Assembly (NCBI RefSeq): GCF_900101685.1
Contig: NZ_FMZZ01000004.1
Span: 62,001-126,000, forward strand
From: Actinokineospora iranica
Lineage (GTDB): Bacteria; Actinomycetota; Actinomycetes; Mycobacteriales; Pseudonocardiaceae
DNA length: 64,000 nt
Direction: 5' to 3'
Below are positions 45,543 to 54,775 of this stretch, one piece after another. A model generated the notes under the pieces. That model searched no databases. It worked only from the letters and a program-made list of their open reading frames with translations, and was not told where the DNA came from. Numbering within the stretch: the first letter of the stretch is position 1; each line of letters opens with the position of its first letter. The position numbers and the translations under genes are program-made.

Positions 45543-46724
45543 GTGCGACATGTGGTGGTGGTCGGCGGCGGCATCCTGGGCCTGGCGACAGCGCGTGAAC
45601 TGGCAGTCCGCGGCCTGGCGGTGACCGTCTTGGAGAAAGAGGACCGGTGGGCGGCTCACCAGACCGGCCACAACTCCAACGTCGTGCACGCGGGCCTCTA
45701 TTACGCGCCCGGGTCGTTCAAGGCCCGCATGTCCGTCGCGGGCAACCGCTCGATAGTCGAGTACGCGCGGGCTAACGGTGTCCCGGTAGACCTGTGCGGC
45801 AAGCTGGTCGTCGCCACCTCGGAAGCAGAACTCCCGGCGCTGCGAGTGCTCGCCGGACGCGCGGAGGCCAACGGCGTCCCGGCCAAGCTCATCTCGGCGG
45901 CGGAAGCCCGCTCTTACGAGCCCGAGGTGTCCTGCGTCGCGGCCCTGCGGGTCGAGAGCACCGGCATCATCGACTTCCCCGCGGTGTGCGCCGCCCTGGT
46001 CCGCGACCTGCGCGAGGCGGACCTCCGCCTGTCGACCCCGGTCCTGGGCATCCGCCCGGCCCGTTCCGGCGGCGTCGAAGTCGCCACCGGGCAGGACGTC
46101 GTCCGCGCCGACGCCCTGGTCAACTGCGCGGGCCTGCACAGCGACCGCATCGCCCGCATGGCTGGCCTGACCCCCAAGGCCCGCATCGTCCCCTTCCGCG
46201 GCGAGTACTACGAACTGCGGCCGTCCCGCGCCCACCTGGTCCGCGGCCTCATCTACCCGGTCCCCGACGCCTCCCTCCCGTTCCTCGGCGTCCACCTGAC
46301 CCGGATGCTCGACGGCACCGTCCACGCGGGCCCCAACGCCGTGCTGGCCCTGCGCCGCGAGGGCTACCGCTGGCGCGACGTCTCCGTCGGCGACCTGCTG
46401 GACACCGCCCGCTTCCCCGGCACCTGGCGCCTGGCCCGCAAATACGCCTACCCGATCGGCCTGGACGAGGTCCTGCGCTCGCTGTCCCAGCGGCGCTTCG
46501 CCGCCAGCCTCGCCAAACTGGTCCCCGCGGTCGGCCAGGACGACATCGTCCGCTCCGGCGCGGGCGTCCGCGCCCAGGCCCTGCTCCCCGACGGCTCGAT
46601 GGTCCAGGACTTCCTCATCGAGACCGCCCCGAACCAGGTCCACGTCCTCAACGCCCCATCCCCCGCGGCCACCTGCGCCCTGGAAATCGGCCGCCACATC
46701 GCCGACCGCGTCACGGCGGGCTAA
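45543..46724 (+). CDS. lhgO: L-2-hydroxyglutarate oxidase
   Basis: 393-residue FAD enzyme of the DAO family. FAD motif VVVVGGGILGLATARELAVRG, then HQTGHNSNVVHAGLYYAPGS, which is characteristic of LhgO, VNCAGLHSDRIARMAG and PNAVLALRREGY. Oxidises L-2-hydroxyglutarate to 2-oxoglutarate and passes electrons to the membrane quinone pool. GTG 45543 start. Ends at a strong terminator. Confidence 0.94.
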   Translation: MRHVVVVGGGILGLATARELAVRGLAVTVLEKEDRWAAHQTGHNSNVVHAGLYYAPGSFKARMSVAGNRSIVEYARANGVPVDLCGKLVVATSEAELPALRVLAGRAEANGVPAKLISAAEARSYEPEVSCVAALRVESTGIIDFPAVCAALVRDLREADLRLSTPVLGIRPARSGGVEVATGQDVVRADALVNCAGLHSDRIARMAGLTPKARIVPFRGEYYELRPSRAHLVRGLIYPVPDASLPFLGVHLTRMLDGTVHAGPNAVLALRREGYRWRDVSVGDLLDTARFPGTWRLARKYAYPIGLDEVLRSLSQRRFAASLAKLVPAVGQDDIVRSGAGVRAQALLPDGSMVQDFLIETAPNQVHVLNAPSPAATCALEIGRHIADRVTAG

Positions 46725-46734
46725 GACGCCGAAC

Positions 46735-46770
46735 TGTCCGGCCGCGGGCAGCGTTGCCTGCGGCCGGACA
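46735..46770. terminator. Bidirectional terminator
   Basis: 16-bp stem TGTCCGGCCGCGGGCA with one G-U type mismatch and 4-base loop between the convergent lhgO and serS genes. Confidence 0.88.
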
Positions 46771-46792
46771 GCCCCGCTAATGCGTGTGCCGG

Positions 46793-48055
46793 TTAGCGAA
46801 CCGGCCGTAGGACCTCCAGGCCCAGGAACGGGCGCAGCGCCTCCGGCACCACCACCGAGCCGTCGGCCTGCTGGTGGTTCTCCAGGATCGCCACGATCCA
46901 CCGGGTCGTCGCCAGGGTCCCGTTCAGGGTGGCCGCGACCTGCGGTTTGTTGTTCTCGTCCCGGTATCGGACGCCCAGGCGGCGGGCCTGGAAGGTGGTG
47001 CAGTTGGAGGTCGAGGTGAGTTCGCGGTACGCCTGCTGGGTCGGGACCCAGGCTTCGCAGTCGAACTTGCGGTGGGCGCTGGTGCCGAGGTCGCCGGTGG
47101 CCGTGTCGATGACCCGGTAAGGCACCTCGATCTTGCCCAGCATCTCCTTTTCCCAGTCGAGCAGGCGCTGGTGCTCGGCTTCGGCGTCCTCTGGCGCGCA
47201 GTAGCTGAACATCTCGATCTTGTCGAACTGGTGCACGCGGATGATGCCCCGGGTGTCCTTGCCGTACGACCCGGCTTCGCGGCGGAAGCAGGTTGACCAG
47301 CCCGCGTAGCGGCGCGGGCCTGCCGAGAGGTCGAGGATCTCGTCGGCGTGGTAGCCGGCGAGGGCGACCTCCGAGGTGCCGACCAGGTACAGGTCGTCGT
47401 CGCGGAGCCGGTAGATCTCGCTTTCGTGGGCGCCGAGGAACCCGGTGCCCGCCATGATCTCCGGCCGCACCAGCACGGGCGGGATGACCAGGGTGAACCC
47501 GGCCGCGGTGGCCTGCGCTGCGGCCATGTTCAGCAGCGCCAGTTGCAGTTGCGCGCCGACGCCGGTCAGGAAGTAGAACCGCGAGCCGGAGACCTTCGCC
47601 CCGCGTTCGGTGTCGATGGCGCCGAGTTTGAGGCCGAGGTCGAGGTGGTCGAGCGGGGTGAAGTCGAACTGGCGCGGCTCGCCGAGGTGTTCGAGGACGG
47701 TGTAGTCGTCCTCGCCGCCGACCGGGGCCGCGGGGTGGACGAGGTTCGGCAGGGCGCGGTGCAGGTTCTCCAGCGCCGTCTCGGCCTCGTTCTGCTCGGC
47801 TTCGGCCGCTTTGACCTCGGCGGCGAGTTCCTTGCCCTTGGCGAGCAGCGCGTCGCGCTCCTCGCCGCGGGCCTTGCCGACCTGCTTGCCGAACTGCTTC
47901 TGCTCGGCGCGCAAGGTGTCCGCGCGGGAGATCGCGGACCGCCGCCGTTCGTCGGCGGACAGCAGCGAGTCGACCGTGGTGGGGTCTTCGCCGCGGGCAC
48001 GCTGGGAGGCGCGCACGGTCTCCGGATCTTCGCGTAGAACCTTGAGGTCAATCAC
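46793..48055 (-). CDS. serS: Seryl-tRNA synthetase
   Basis: 420 residues from GTG 48055. N-terminal coiled-coil arm ([20 protein letters not shown]) that grips the long variable arm of tRNA-Ser; class II catalytic core with [12 protein letters not shown], motif 2 [21 protein letters not shown] and motif 3 [18 protein letters not shown]. Full length for the family. Two tRNA-Ser genes lie elsewhere in this window. Confidence 0.97.
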   Translation of the reverse strand: MIDLKVLREDPETVRASQRARGEDPTTVDSLLSADERRRSAISRADTLRAEQKQFGKQVGKARGEERDALLAKGKELAAEVKAAEAEQNEAETALENLHRALPNLVHPAAPVGGEDDYTVLEHLGEPRQFDFTPLDHLDLGLKLGAIDTERGAKVSGSRFYFLTGVGAQLQLALLNMAAAQATAAGFTLVIPPVLVRPEIMAGTGFLGAHESEIYRLRDDDLYLVGTSEVALAGYHADEILDLSAGPRRYAGWSTCFRREAGSYGKDTRGIIRVHQFDKIEMFSYCAPEDAEAEHQRLLDWEKEMLGKIEVPYRVIDTATGDLGTSAHRKFDCEAWVPTQQAYRELTSTSNCTTFQARRLGVRYRDENNKPQVAATLNGTLATTRWIVAILENHQQADGSVVVPEALRPFLGLEVLRPVR

Positions 48056-48106
48056 GGTGTGTGAGAGTAGTCCGCACTCTTGCCGCTTCTCGACCGGTAT
48101 ACGGAC

Positions 48107-48577
48107 CTAAGAGATCGCGACGGCGACGATCAGGCCGAGCGCGATGTGCACGGCGGCGACCACGACGCTGGCCGGGGCGAACTTCTCGCTCTCGATGGTG
48201 CCGCGGACGTCGAGCCGGGTCACCCATTCCAGGGTGCGCACGGCGAGCACCTGCACGACGATGCCGATCAGGCCGTAGACCACCGAGGTGATCAGGCCCG
48301 CGGTGAGGTCGCTGGCGGAGAAGAAGATCGCCACGACGATGATCAGCGCCATGCTGAGCATCCCGGAGGCTGTCACGATCACCGCGTTGGGCTTGCCGCC
48401 GCGGACCAGGTCGGACAGCTTGCCCGGGGTGGTCCAGTCGATCGCGTAGAAGCCGATGAGCATCAGCACGAGGCCGACGATCGCGTAGAGGGCGATGGCG
48501 CCGATGCCTTTGCCGAGGTCGGCGCCGAATCCGGCGGGCAGCGCGAGGTTCGACACCGCGGCGAGATGACTGGTCAC
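48107..48577 (-). CDS. DUF350 membrane protein
   Basis: 156 residues from GTG 48577 with GGAGG four bases upstream. Four hydrophobic helices (AIALYAIVGLVLMLIGFY, VTASGMLSMALIIVVAIFF, SVVYGLIGIVVQVLAV, SVVVAAVHIALGLIVAVAI) with conserved Gly, the YjfL/DUF350 pattern. It follows the glutathionylspermidine-synthase-like gene by 37 bases; the two families are neighbours in many bacteria, where they are linked to envelope stress. Confidence 0.88.
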   Translation of the reverse strand: MTSHLAAVSNLALPAGFGADLGKGIGAIALYAIVGLVLMLIGFYAIDWTTPGKLSDLVRGGKPNAVIVTASGMLSMALIIVVAIFFSASDLTAGLITSVVYGLIGIVVQVLAVRTLEWVTRLDVRGTIESEKFAPASVVVAAVHIALGLIVAVAIS

Positions 48578-48614
48578 ACGTCCTCCATGGGCGTACAGGT
48601 CTTGCGGTTGCACA

Positions 48615-49778
48615 TCATTGCGGTATCCGGTGGGGAACGAACGCCGCGCCGTCGTCGGTCACCAGGCCTGCCGTCTCCCGGATCCCCAGGCCCGCCGAGT
48701 GGTCGCCGACGATCCAGGCGCCGAGAGCGGGCCGGTAACCGTCGAACTCCGGCAGGGGGTCGAACGCCTGGTAAACGAATCCCTCTTCGCCGTAGACGCC
48801 GGTTGTCTGCGTCTCGTAGCCGGGGGCCACGATCTGGATGTTGGCGCCCTCGCGGCCGAGTTTGGGCTTGCGCACGTACTCGGTGAGCAGGCCGGGCTGG
48901 TCGAGGAACGCGGGCAGCAGGTTGGGGTGGCCCGGGTACATCTCCCAGAGCACCGCGAGGATCGCCTTGTTCGACAGCAGCATCTTCCACAGCGGCTCCA
49001 CCCACAGGGTGCGCGGCAGCGACTCCACGACGCGCTTGCCGAACTCCTCGGTGACCATCCACTCCCATGGGTAGAGCTTCATCACCGTGCCCATCGGCGC
49101 CTCGGCGAGGTCGACGAACCGGGCGAGCACCGGGTCCCAGCCGACCTCCTCGATGGCCAGCCCGATAGTGTCCAGGCCCGCTTCCGCGGCTGTCTCCTGC
49201 AGGTAAGCGGTGGTGATGTGGTCCTCGCCGCTGGGGTCGGCCTGCGACCAGGCGAAGTGCGCCACGCCGGACGGGAGCAGGTCGGCGACCTCGGTCCAGC
49301 GCTCGACCAGCTTCTCGTGGATGGAGTTCCACTGGTCGTCGGCCGGGAAGACCTCGGTCTTCCAGTACCACTGCACGACAGCCGCCTCCAGCAGGGAGGT
49401 CGGGGTGTCGGCGTTGTACTCCAGCAGCCGGGCCGGGCCGGAGCCGTCGTAGCGCAGGTCGAACCGGCCGTAGATGTGCGGGTCGCGCCGCTTCCACGAC
49501 TCGGCGATGTGCGGCCACACCCACTCGGGGATGCCGAAGTCGCGGTACCGCTCGGTCAGCACGACGTTGTCGACCGCGTCCAGGCACATCGAGTGCAGCA
49601 GTTCGACGTCCGCCTCGATGGAGAGCACCTCGGCCATGTCGAACGCGTAGTGCACCGACTCGTCCCAGTACGGGCGCGCGCCACCGCCGCCGTACCGGGC
49701 GGGACTGCCGAAGACGAGTCCCTGGGATTCGATCTTCTTGCGCCAGTCGGCGCGGGGCTCGGACCGCTCTCGGCGCAA
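48615..49778 (-). CDS. Glutathionylspermidine-synthase-like ATP-grasp ligase (YgiC/YjfC type)
   Basis: 387 residues. Pre-ATP-grasp and ATP-grasp domains as in E. coli YgiC/YjfC: RYDGSGPARLLEYNADTPTSLLEA, KLYPWEWMVTEEFG, NKAILAVLWEMYPGHPNLLPAF, YVRKPKLGREGANIQI. These enzymes join an amine to a peptide-like carboxylate; actinomycetes lack glutathionylspermidine, so the real substrate is unknown. Translated directly after the YgiB-like gene (one base between) and before DUF350, an operon of three. Confidence 0.92.
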   Translation of the reverse strand: MRRERSEPRADWRKKIESQGLVFGSPARYGGGGARPYWDESVHYAFDMAEVLSIEADVELLHSMCLDAVDNVVLTERYRDFGIPEWVWPHIAESWKRRDPHIYGRFDLRYDGSGPARLLEYNADTPTSLLEAAVVQWYWKTEVFPADDQWNSIHEKLVERWTEVADLLPSGVAHFAWSQADPSGEDHITTAYLQETAAEAGLDTIGLAIEEVGWDPVLARFVDLAEAPMGTVMKLYPWEWMVTEEFGKRVVESLPRTLWVEPLWKMLLSNKAILAVLWEMYPGHPNLLPAFLDQPGLLTEYVRKPKLGREGANIQIVAPGYETQTTGVYGEEGFVYQAFDPLPEFDGYRPALGAWIVGDHSAGLGIRETAGLVTDDGAAFVPHRIPQ

Positions 49779-49779
49779 C

Positions 49780-50493
49780 TCAGCTTCCCCCGCTCTTACC
49801 GCCGCTGCTCACGCCAAGACCGCCGCGTTGCACCGTCTTACCGGAAGAGGTCTTGACGGAGGTGTTGCCCGACGGCGCGACATAGCTGCCGCCGGTCACC
49901 TTCTGCCCGTATCTGCCGGTGCCGCCGTAGTTGTAGCGGTAAGAGCTACCGCCGATGTAGATGAAGCCGCCGCTGGAGTACCCACCGTGGCTTCTCGCGT
50001 AAGAGTCGTCACAGTAGTCGTCGTCCACCACCACGCCGTTGGTGTCGACACAGTGCGCGACCACCTCGTCATCGTCCGGGGTCGCCGCGGCGTAGATCGC
50101 CGCGACCACGGCGACGACGCCCACGCTGACGCCGGTCCCGATGAGGATGCGCCTGCGCTTCGTGCGCTTGCGCTCGGCCTCGGCGATCTCGGCCTCTTCC
50201 GCTTCACGCTCGCGCCGCAGGGCCTCCCGCCGGGCCCGCTGCTCGGCGAGGGTGGGCTCACGGGGAGTGGTGTTCTCGTCCTGAAAACTGATGGACCCGC
50301 GCTTGCGCTCGGGTTCCGGCTCGTACTTCGGCACCGCCAAGGGCGTCGTCTCGGGGTCGCTCGAAGTCGACGCGCCGCCGGTGGGCTCGCTCGTGCCGTC
50401 GCCCGCCCCAGTCGCCCGCGGTTCCTCGGTGGAGCCGTCGGGCGTGGCCGGGTTCTTCGGCTTGTCGCTGCTCGACCTGTCGTTGTCAGTCAT
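49780..50493 (-). CDS. YgiB-like membrane protein with Gly/Tyr-rich tail
   Basis: 237 residues. Acidic low-complexity N-terminus, a charged coiled coil (RARREALRREREAEEAEIAE), one membrane helix (ILIGTGVSVGVVAVVAAIYA), then an exported tail with two Cys (AHCVDTNGVVVDDDYC) and Gly/Ser/Tyr-rich repeats. In enterobacteria YgiB (DUF1190), with a similar Gly/Ser/Tyr tail, precedes YgiC; this protein occupies the same place. Direct homology to DUF1190 is uncertain. Confidence 0.75.
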   Translation of the reverse strand: MTDNDRSSSDKPKNPATPDGSTEEPRATGAGDGTSEPTGGASTSSDPETTPLAVPKYEPEPERKRGSISFQDENTTPREPTLAEQRARREALRREREAEEAEIAEAERKRTKRRRILIGTGVSVGVVAVVAAIYAAATPDDDEVVAHCVDTNGVVVDDDYCDDSYARSHGGYSSGGFIYIGGSSYRYNYGGTGRYGQKVTGGSYVAPSGNTSVKTSSGKTVQRGGLGVSSGGKSGGS

Positions 50494-50625
50494 GAACCAC
50501 TCCCGGCGCGAACCCTACCCACCGTTGTCCGTTGAGGTCGGATGATTGTCCTGATCGCAACCTGACGCATCTCCGTTCGGTCCCGGTGGCCGCCGTCCCC
50601 GGCGGGACACGGCATCATGGAGTAG

Positions 50626-51597
50626 ATGTCTGGACGCGGCGACTGGTTTCGGTCGAATGACAGCACGGCGAAAACCCGGCTCATGATGGTCGGGGCGTTC
50701 GTCGGCGCGCTGCTGCTCCTGGCCACCAGCATGGCGTTCTCCTGGCCGGTCGGCGTTGGCGGCGACCTGACCCCGGCCGAGGAGGAGCGCGCCCGCGCGT
50801 TCGACGCCCCCACCGGCAGCTGTCTCGACTGGACACCACCGGACGGGGCCGACCTGCGGCAGGTCGACTGCGCGCGGCCGCACCTGTTCGAGGTCACCAG
50901 CAACGTCGACATCTCCGCGGAGCACCCGCCGGACGCGCCACCGCCCGACCTGGCGCGCTGGCAGGAGATCGCGCTGGCCAAGTGCGCCCCCGGCGCGACC
51001 ACGTACCTCGGCGGCAAGCTCGACCCGTTCGGCAAGTACACGGTCAACGCTCTCAAGCCCAGTGACGCCCAGTGGCGCGACGGCGACCGCAAGTTGCGGT
51101 GCGGGCTCCAGCGGGCGGGCATGTCGGGCAACCTGCTGCCCAGCACCGGTTCAGCGGCCAATCAGGACCAGTCCAATGTGCACGAGCCGGGCACCTGCCT
51201 CGCGCTCGACGGCCAGAACATCGGCGGCCCCATCGACTGCGACAAGGCGCACGCGTTCGAGATCGTCGGCAGCGTCGACCTCGGCCCGGCCTTCCCCAAC
51301 GAGTTCCCGGACGAGGTGGCGCAGACCGAGAAGGCGATCGAGCTGTGCGCCCCGGTCACCGCCGCCTACACCGGCGGGGCCGACCTCGCGGCGAAGGGCC
51401 TCACCCCGTATCCGGACACGCTCCGGCCGGAGAGCTGGGAGGTCGGCTCCCGCAAGGTCGACTGCAAGGTCGGCGCGAAGCTGTCCGACGGCAGCGGCCT
51501 CGCCCCCGTCCGCGGCAGCGTGCGGGCCGCGCAGACCCCGTCGAGCACGGCCCCGCCGAGCAGCACGGCCCCGCCGCCGAGTTCGCCGGGCGGGTGA
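50626..51597 (+). CDS. Septum-formation family membrane protein
   Basis: 323 residues. One N-terminal membrane helix (MVGAFVGALLLLATSMAFSW) and an extracellular region with two septum-formation repeats, each marked by a Cys pair: GSCLDWTPP with VDCARPHLFEVT, and GTCLALDG with IDCDKAHAFEIVG. Ends in a Pro/Ser/Thr-rich tail (STAPPSSTAPPPSSPGG). Found in actinobacteria; precise division role unclear. The zincin gene starts four bases after its stop. Confidence 0.9.
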   Translation: MSGRGDWFRSNDSTAKTRLMMVGAFVGALLLLATSMAFSWPVGVGGDLTPAEEERARAFDAPTGSCLDWTPPDGADLRQVDCARPHLFEVTSNVDISAEHPPDAPPPDLARWQEIALAKCAPGATTYLGGKLDPFGKYTVNALKPSDAQWRDGDRKLRCGLQRAGMSGNLLPSTGSAANQDQSNVHEPGTCLALDGQNIGGPIDCDKAHAFEIVGSVDLGPAFPNEFPDEVAQTEKAIELCAPVTAAYTGGADLAAKGLTPYPDTLRPESWEVGSRKVDCKVGAKLSDGSGLAPVRGSVRAAQTPSSTAPPSSTAPPPSSPGG

Positions 51598-51601
51598 GCC
51601 G

Positions 51602-51952
51602 GTGGCCGTGGAGATGACCCGGCGCCGCTTCGACGAACTGGTGGCCGACGCCCTCGACCTGATCCCGCCCGCGTTCGCCTCGGCGATGGACAACGTCGTC
51701 GTGCTGGTGGAGGACCGCGACCCGGAGGACCCGACGCTGCTCGGCCTCTACCACGGCATCGCGCTTACCGAGCGCACGTCAATGTACGGCGGCGAGCTTC
51801 CCGACCGGATCTTCATCTACCGCGACGCGATACTCGACATCTGCGACAGTGAAGAGGACGTGGTCGAAGAAGTCGCCGTCACCGTGGTTCATGAGATCGC
51901 GCATCATTTCGGCGTGGACGACGACCGCCTCCACGAGCTCGGCTGGGGCTGA
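51602..51952 (+). CDS. Small zincin-like metallopeptidase (DUF1025)
   Basis: 116 residues from GTG 51602 (GTG 51608 also possible). The zinc motif VTVVHEIAHHFGVDDDRLHELGW closes the protein and matches the short metallopeptidase family PF06262. Middle part VVLVEDRDPEDPTLLGLYHG is typical. No signal peptide, so cytosolic. Follows the septum-formation gene closely and is likely co-transcribed. Confidence 0.92.
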   Translation: MAVEMTRRRFDELVADALDLIPPAFASAMDNVVVLVEDRDPEDPTLLGLYHGIALTERTSMYGGELPDRIFIYRDAILDICDSEEDVVEEVAVTVVHEIAHHFGVDDDRLHELGWG

Positions 51953-51965
51953 GCCCCAGCCGAGC
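51937..51965. terminator. Terminator whose loop is the stop codon
   Basis: Perfect 13-bp stem GCTCGGCTGGGGC with the zincin TGA as its 3-base loop; also serves the convergent glycosyltransferase gene. Confidence 0.85.
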
Positions 51966-51973
51966 CACGCGGT

Positions 51974-53146
51974 TCAGAGGTAGGACTCGACCACGTCAGC
52001 GGCGGCCCGAGCGCCGCCCGCGGCACGGATCTCCACACGCATCTTCGCGAGGTTGGCCGCGATCTGCGGGTCGGAGCTGACCCGCGAGACCGCCGCGCGC
52101 AGCGCCTCCGGCGTGACCTCGTCCTTGGGCAGATGCGCGCCGAGTCCCAGTTCGACCAGGCGGGCGCCGTTGAGCGGCTGGTCGACGGCCTGCGGAACGG
52201 CGACCATCGGGACCCCGAAGTACAGCCCCTCCATGGTCGACCCCATGCCGCCGTGCGTGACGAAAGCGCTTGCCTGCGACAGCACGCTCACCTGCGGCAC
52301 CCACCGCACCACCTCGATGTCGTCCGGGACCTCACCAAGGTCGCGCGGGTCGACAAACCGGCCGACGGAAAGCAGAACGTGCCACCCCATACCGGTAAAC
52401 GCTTCAACGCACTGCCGGTAGAAGTCGAGCTGGTCGGTGTAAGCGGAACCCAGGCTGACCAACAGCACCGGTTTGTCCCCCGGCGCCTGCCACTCCCCTT
52501 GGTGCGCCCGCTCGTCCACACTCGGCCCGACGAACGTGTACCGCTCGTCGACCGTCTCGCCCCGCAACTGCCAGGCGCGCGGAATGGTCACCACACACCG
52601 CTTGGGCTGGTATTTGACCTCCGAGGCGCTGATGTCGACCCCCACCCGCGCGGCGAACGCCTCCAATTCGGCCTCCATCGCCGCGATCGCGGGGTCCGGC
52701 GCGGCCTCGAGGTCGATGCCGAAGTCCTCGGCCCATCCCTCGTAGGCGACGAACGTCGGGGAGAGCTGGATCGCGGGCACTCCCCACTTCTTCGCCAGCA
52801 CCGGCGCCTGCCAGGCCCCGATGTCGTACACCACGAGATCAGGCAGATCATCCGCGTACGCGGCCTCGATTCGCGGTGTCACCGCGATGAACTCGTCGTG
52901 AAACAACCGCTGCGCCGCGACAACGTCGTCGTCGTCCGGCCACTCCCTGCTCGGGTTCGACTCCGACGGGAAAGTCGAGTCATAGAGGACGGCGGTAGCC
53001 CCCGCCTCGGTCACCTGCTTCGCGAACTCCGAATTGATCGCGAACGTCACCCGATACCCCCGCCGAACCAGCTCGGCGACCAGGGACAGACTCGGATTGA
53101 CGTGCCCGTGGGCGGGCACGGCCAGGAAAGAGATGTGCTTCGACAA
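51974..53146 (-). CDS. Macrolide-type GT1 glycosyltransferase (MGT/OleI-like)
   Basis: 390 residues from TTG 53146, GGGAG six bases upstream. Two Rossmann halves of GT-B family 1: ISFLAVPAHGHVNPSLSLVAEL at the N-terminus and the donor-binding motif THGGMGSTMEGLYFGVPMVAV with DQPLNG. Close to OleI/OleD/MgtA, which inactivate macrolides by glucosylation; no biosynthetic cluster is adjacent, so it is likely a resistance or detoxification enzyme. Confidence 0.92.
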   Translation of the reverse strand: MSKHISFLAVPAHGHVNPSLSLVAELVRRGYRVTFAINSEFAKQVTEAGATAVLYDSTFPSESNPSREWPDDDDVVAAQRLFHDEFIAVTPRIEAAYADDLPDLVVYDIGAWQAPVLAKKWGVPAIQLSPTFVAYEGWAEDFGIDLEAAPDPAIAAMEAELEAFAARVGVDISASEVKYQPKRCVVTIPRAWQLRGETVDERYTFVGPSVDERAHQGEWQAPGDKPVLLVSLGSAYTDQLDFYRQCVEAFTGMGWHVLLSVGRFVDPRDLGEVPDDIEVVRWVPQVSVLSQASAFVTHGGMGSTMEGLYFGVPMVAVPQAVDQPLNGARLVELGLGAHLPKDEVTPEALRAAVSRVSSDPQIAANLAKMRVEIRAAGGARAAADVVESYL

Positions 53147-53554
53147 GGTTGACTCCCAGGTACTCGATCAGCAGACGCACGACACGGGCTCCACGCCAAG
53201 CGCGGCGGGGTGCCCGAGGGCGGGATCAGAGGTAGAAGACCTGGAAACCGAACATGCTTCGACGGTAGCGCAGGCGGTTCGCCACTACACCTGATTTATC
53301 GCTCTGTCCACTGTGCTCGGTCGCCTGTGGATGGTTTCGGGGTATGTGGACAACTTCCTGCTCGCCTGCCGCCCCCGACCTAACCTCAAGCCATGACCAC
53401 GTTTTCCCTGGCACCCAGCACATCCCCGGCACCGACCCACCTCTCGGCCGCGGCCACTACGCCCGGAGCCGTCGCCGCACGCGGCATCGACCCGACCGGC
53501 CCCAGGCCCGCCATAGCCCTCAGTGCCGCCGTTCCCGGTTGCGTCGGCCGGAGC
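53147..53554. other. 408-base gap with only a doubtful short frame
   Basis: An ATG at 53393 opens a frame MTTFSLAPSTSPAPTHLSAA that becomes antisense to the AurF gene within 55 codons. It has no ribosome site and low-complexity composition, so it may be the truncated start of a lost gene. Nothing else is seen here. Confidence 0.4.
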
Positions 53555-54454
53555 TCACCTGATGAGGCGGGCTCGCTTCCAAATGGCCGCCGACGGGCCG
53601 CCGATCATCCCCGTCTCGGTGAGGAAGTCGACCACCTTCTCGGTCATCCAGCGGCGGGTCTCCAGGTAGTGCGGGTTCGCCAGGGCCACCGCGCGGCCTT
53701 CCCGAGGAGCGATCCCGACCGCCCGGTAGATCCTCGGATTCACCAGCGCGTCCATCACCGCGACCGCCGTGACGGCGGTGACCAGGCGGTGGAACTCCAA
53801 CTGGGCGCGGCTGAGAGCGGGGACGCCGCGGATCACCTCTTCGCGGGCGTAGCGGACGTGCCGGGCTTCCTCGATCACGTGGATGCGGTTGACCATGCGG
53901 ATCAGCGGCTGCATGTCCGGGTCGTCCATGGTCGAGCGCTGGAGCCGGTCGGTCGCCTCCTCGGCGACGAGGACGGCCGCGAACATCGACGGGCCGCCCG
54001 CGACGGCCTTGTAGACCCGGCCGAACCGGTGCAGCAGCCTGCCCGGGCCGTAGGCGGGCGCGCCGAAGCGCTCGATCGCCTTGGCGAACATGATCGAGTG
54101 CCGGGTCTCGTCCCCGATCTCGGTGAGGGCGTACTGAGCGTGCGGGCTGCGCGGGTCCAGGTCGTAGGCGTAACGGACCAGGAGCTGCATGAGGATGATC
54201 TCGAACCAGAGGCCGACGCTGGCGATGCTGGCGATCTCGTGCTTGGACAGCTCGACGCGCTGTTCCTCGCTCAGCCCGCGCCAGAGGTCGGTGCCGTAGA
54301 GCGAGACGCGCTCGAACGGCATGTAGGCCTTGCCCTCGGCGAGCGGCGCGGTCCAGTCGATGTCGAGGAACGGGTCGTAGGTGTTGCGCACCGACGCGTC
54401 AAGGAGCCGAGCGGCGACCTGATCGGCGTCCTTCGGTTGCGGTACCCGCGCCAT
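53555..54454 (-). CDS. AurF-type diiron oxygenase
   Basis: 299 residues. Ferritin-like diiron protein with metal motifs spread over four helices: LSKHEIASIASVGLW, EIGDETRHSIMFAKAI, LVAEEATDRLQRS and HVIEEARHVRYAREEV. Family PF11583 includes the p-aminobenzoate N-oxygenase AurF, but most members near TetR genes in actinomycetes have unknown amine or alkane-like substrates. ATG 54454. Its promoter region has three operator half-sites, yet no regulator gene is next to it; a decayed transposase is. Confidence 0.9.
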   Translation of the reverse strand: MARVPQPKDADQVAARLLDASVRNTYDPFLDIDWTAPLAEGKAYMPFERVSLYGTDLWRGLSEEQRVELSKHEIASIASVGLWFEIILMQLLVRYAYDLDPRSPHAQYALTEIGDETRHSIMFAKAIERFGAPAYGPGRLLHRFGRVYKAVAGGPSMFAAVLVAEEATDRLQRSTMDDPDMQPLIRMVNRIHVIEEARHVRYAREEVIRGVPALSRAQLEFHRLVTAVTAVAVMDALVNPRIYRAVGIAPREGRAVALANPHYLETRRWMTEKVVDFLTETGMIGGPSAAIWKRARLIR

Positions 54455-54495
54455 TGCCGTCCACCCCTCAGCCTGGTGGCGTCGTCGCCACCGGT

Positions 54496-54516
54496 GTTAC
54501 TAGCAGTAACAGTTAC
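54496..54516 (-). promoter_or_regulatory. Triple half-site operator upstream of AurF gene
   Basis: GTTAC-5-GTAAC-1-GTTAC on the + strand: two overlapping palindromes (GTTACTAGCAGTAAC and GTAACAGTTAC), AT-rich in GC-rich DNA, about 45 bases before the start codon. TetR-type operators look like this. A 7-bp hairpin GGTGGCG/CGCCACC follows in the leader (54475-54492). Confidence 0.6.
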
Positions 54517-54775
54517 CTCCTGTTCAGAGTGGGTGACCAGGGCCACTCCTGTCAAGAGTCCGCACAGCTTTGTCGAGATTGCCCCCGCACCCCCTCCCTG
54601 GCAAGGGTCTGGACAGCCAAATCCCAGGGAACCGACCGCCCACGCCGCTCCCGTCACCTGGCATCGCCGGACCGCTGAGAGGGACACCGCCAGCCGCCCG
54701 GCAGGCCGCAACGCGGCTGTTGGTCGGCGATGCCCGTCCCGCGACCACACAGGACGACACGAAAGGCACCCAGCA

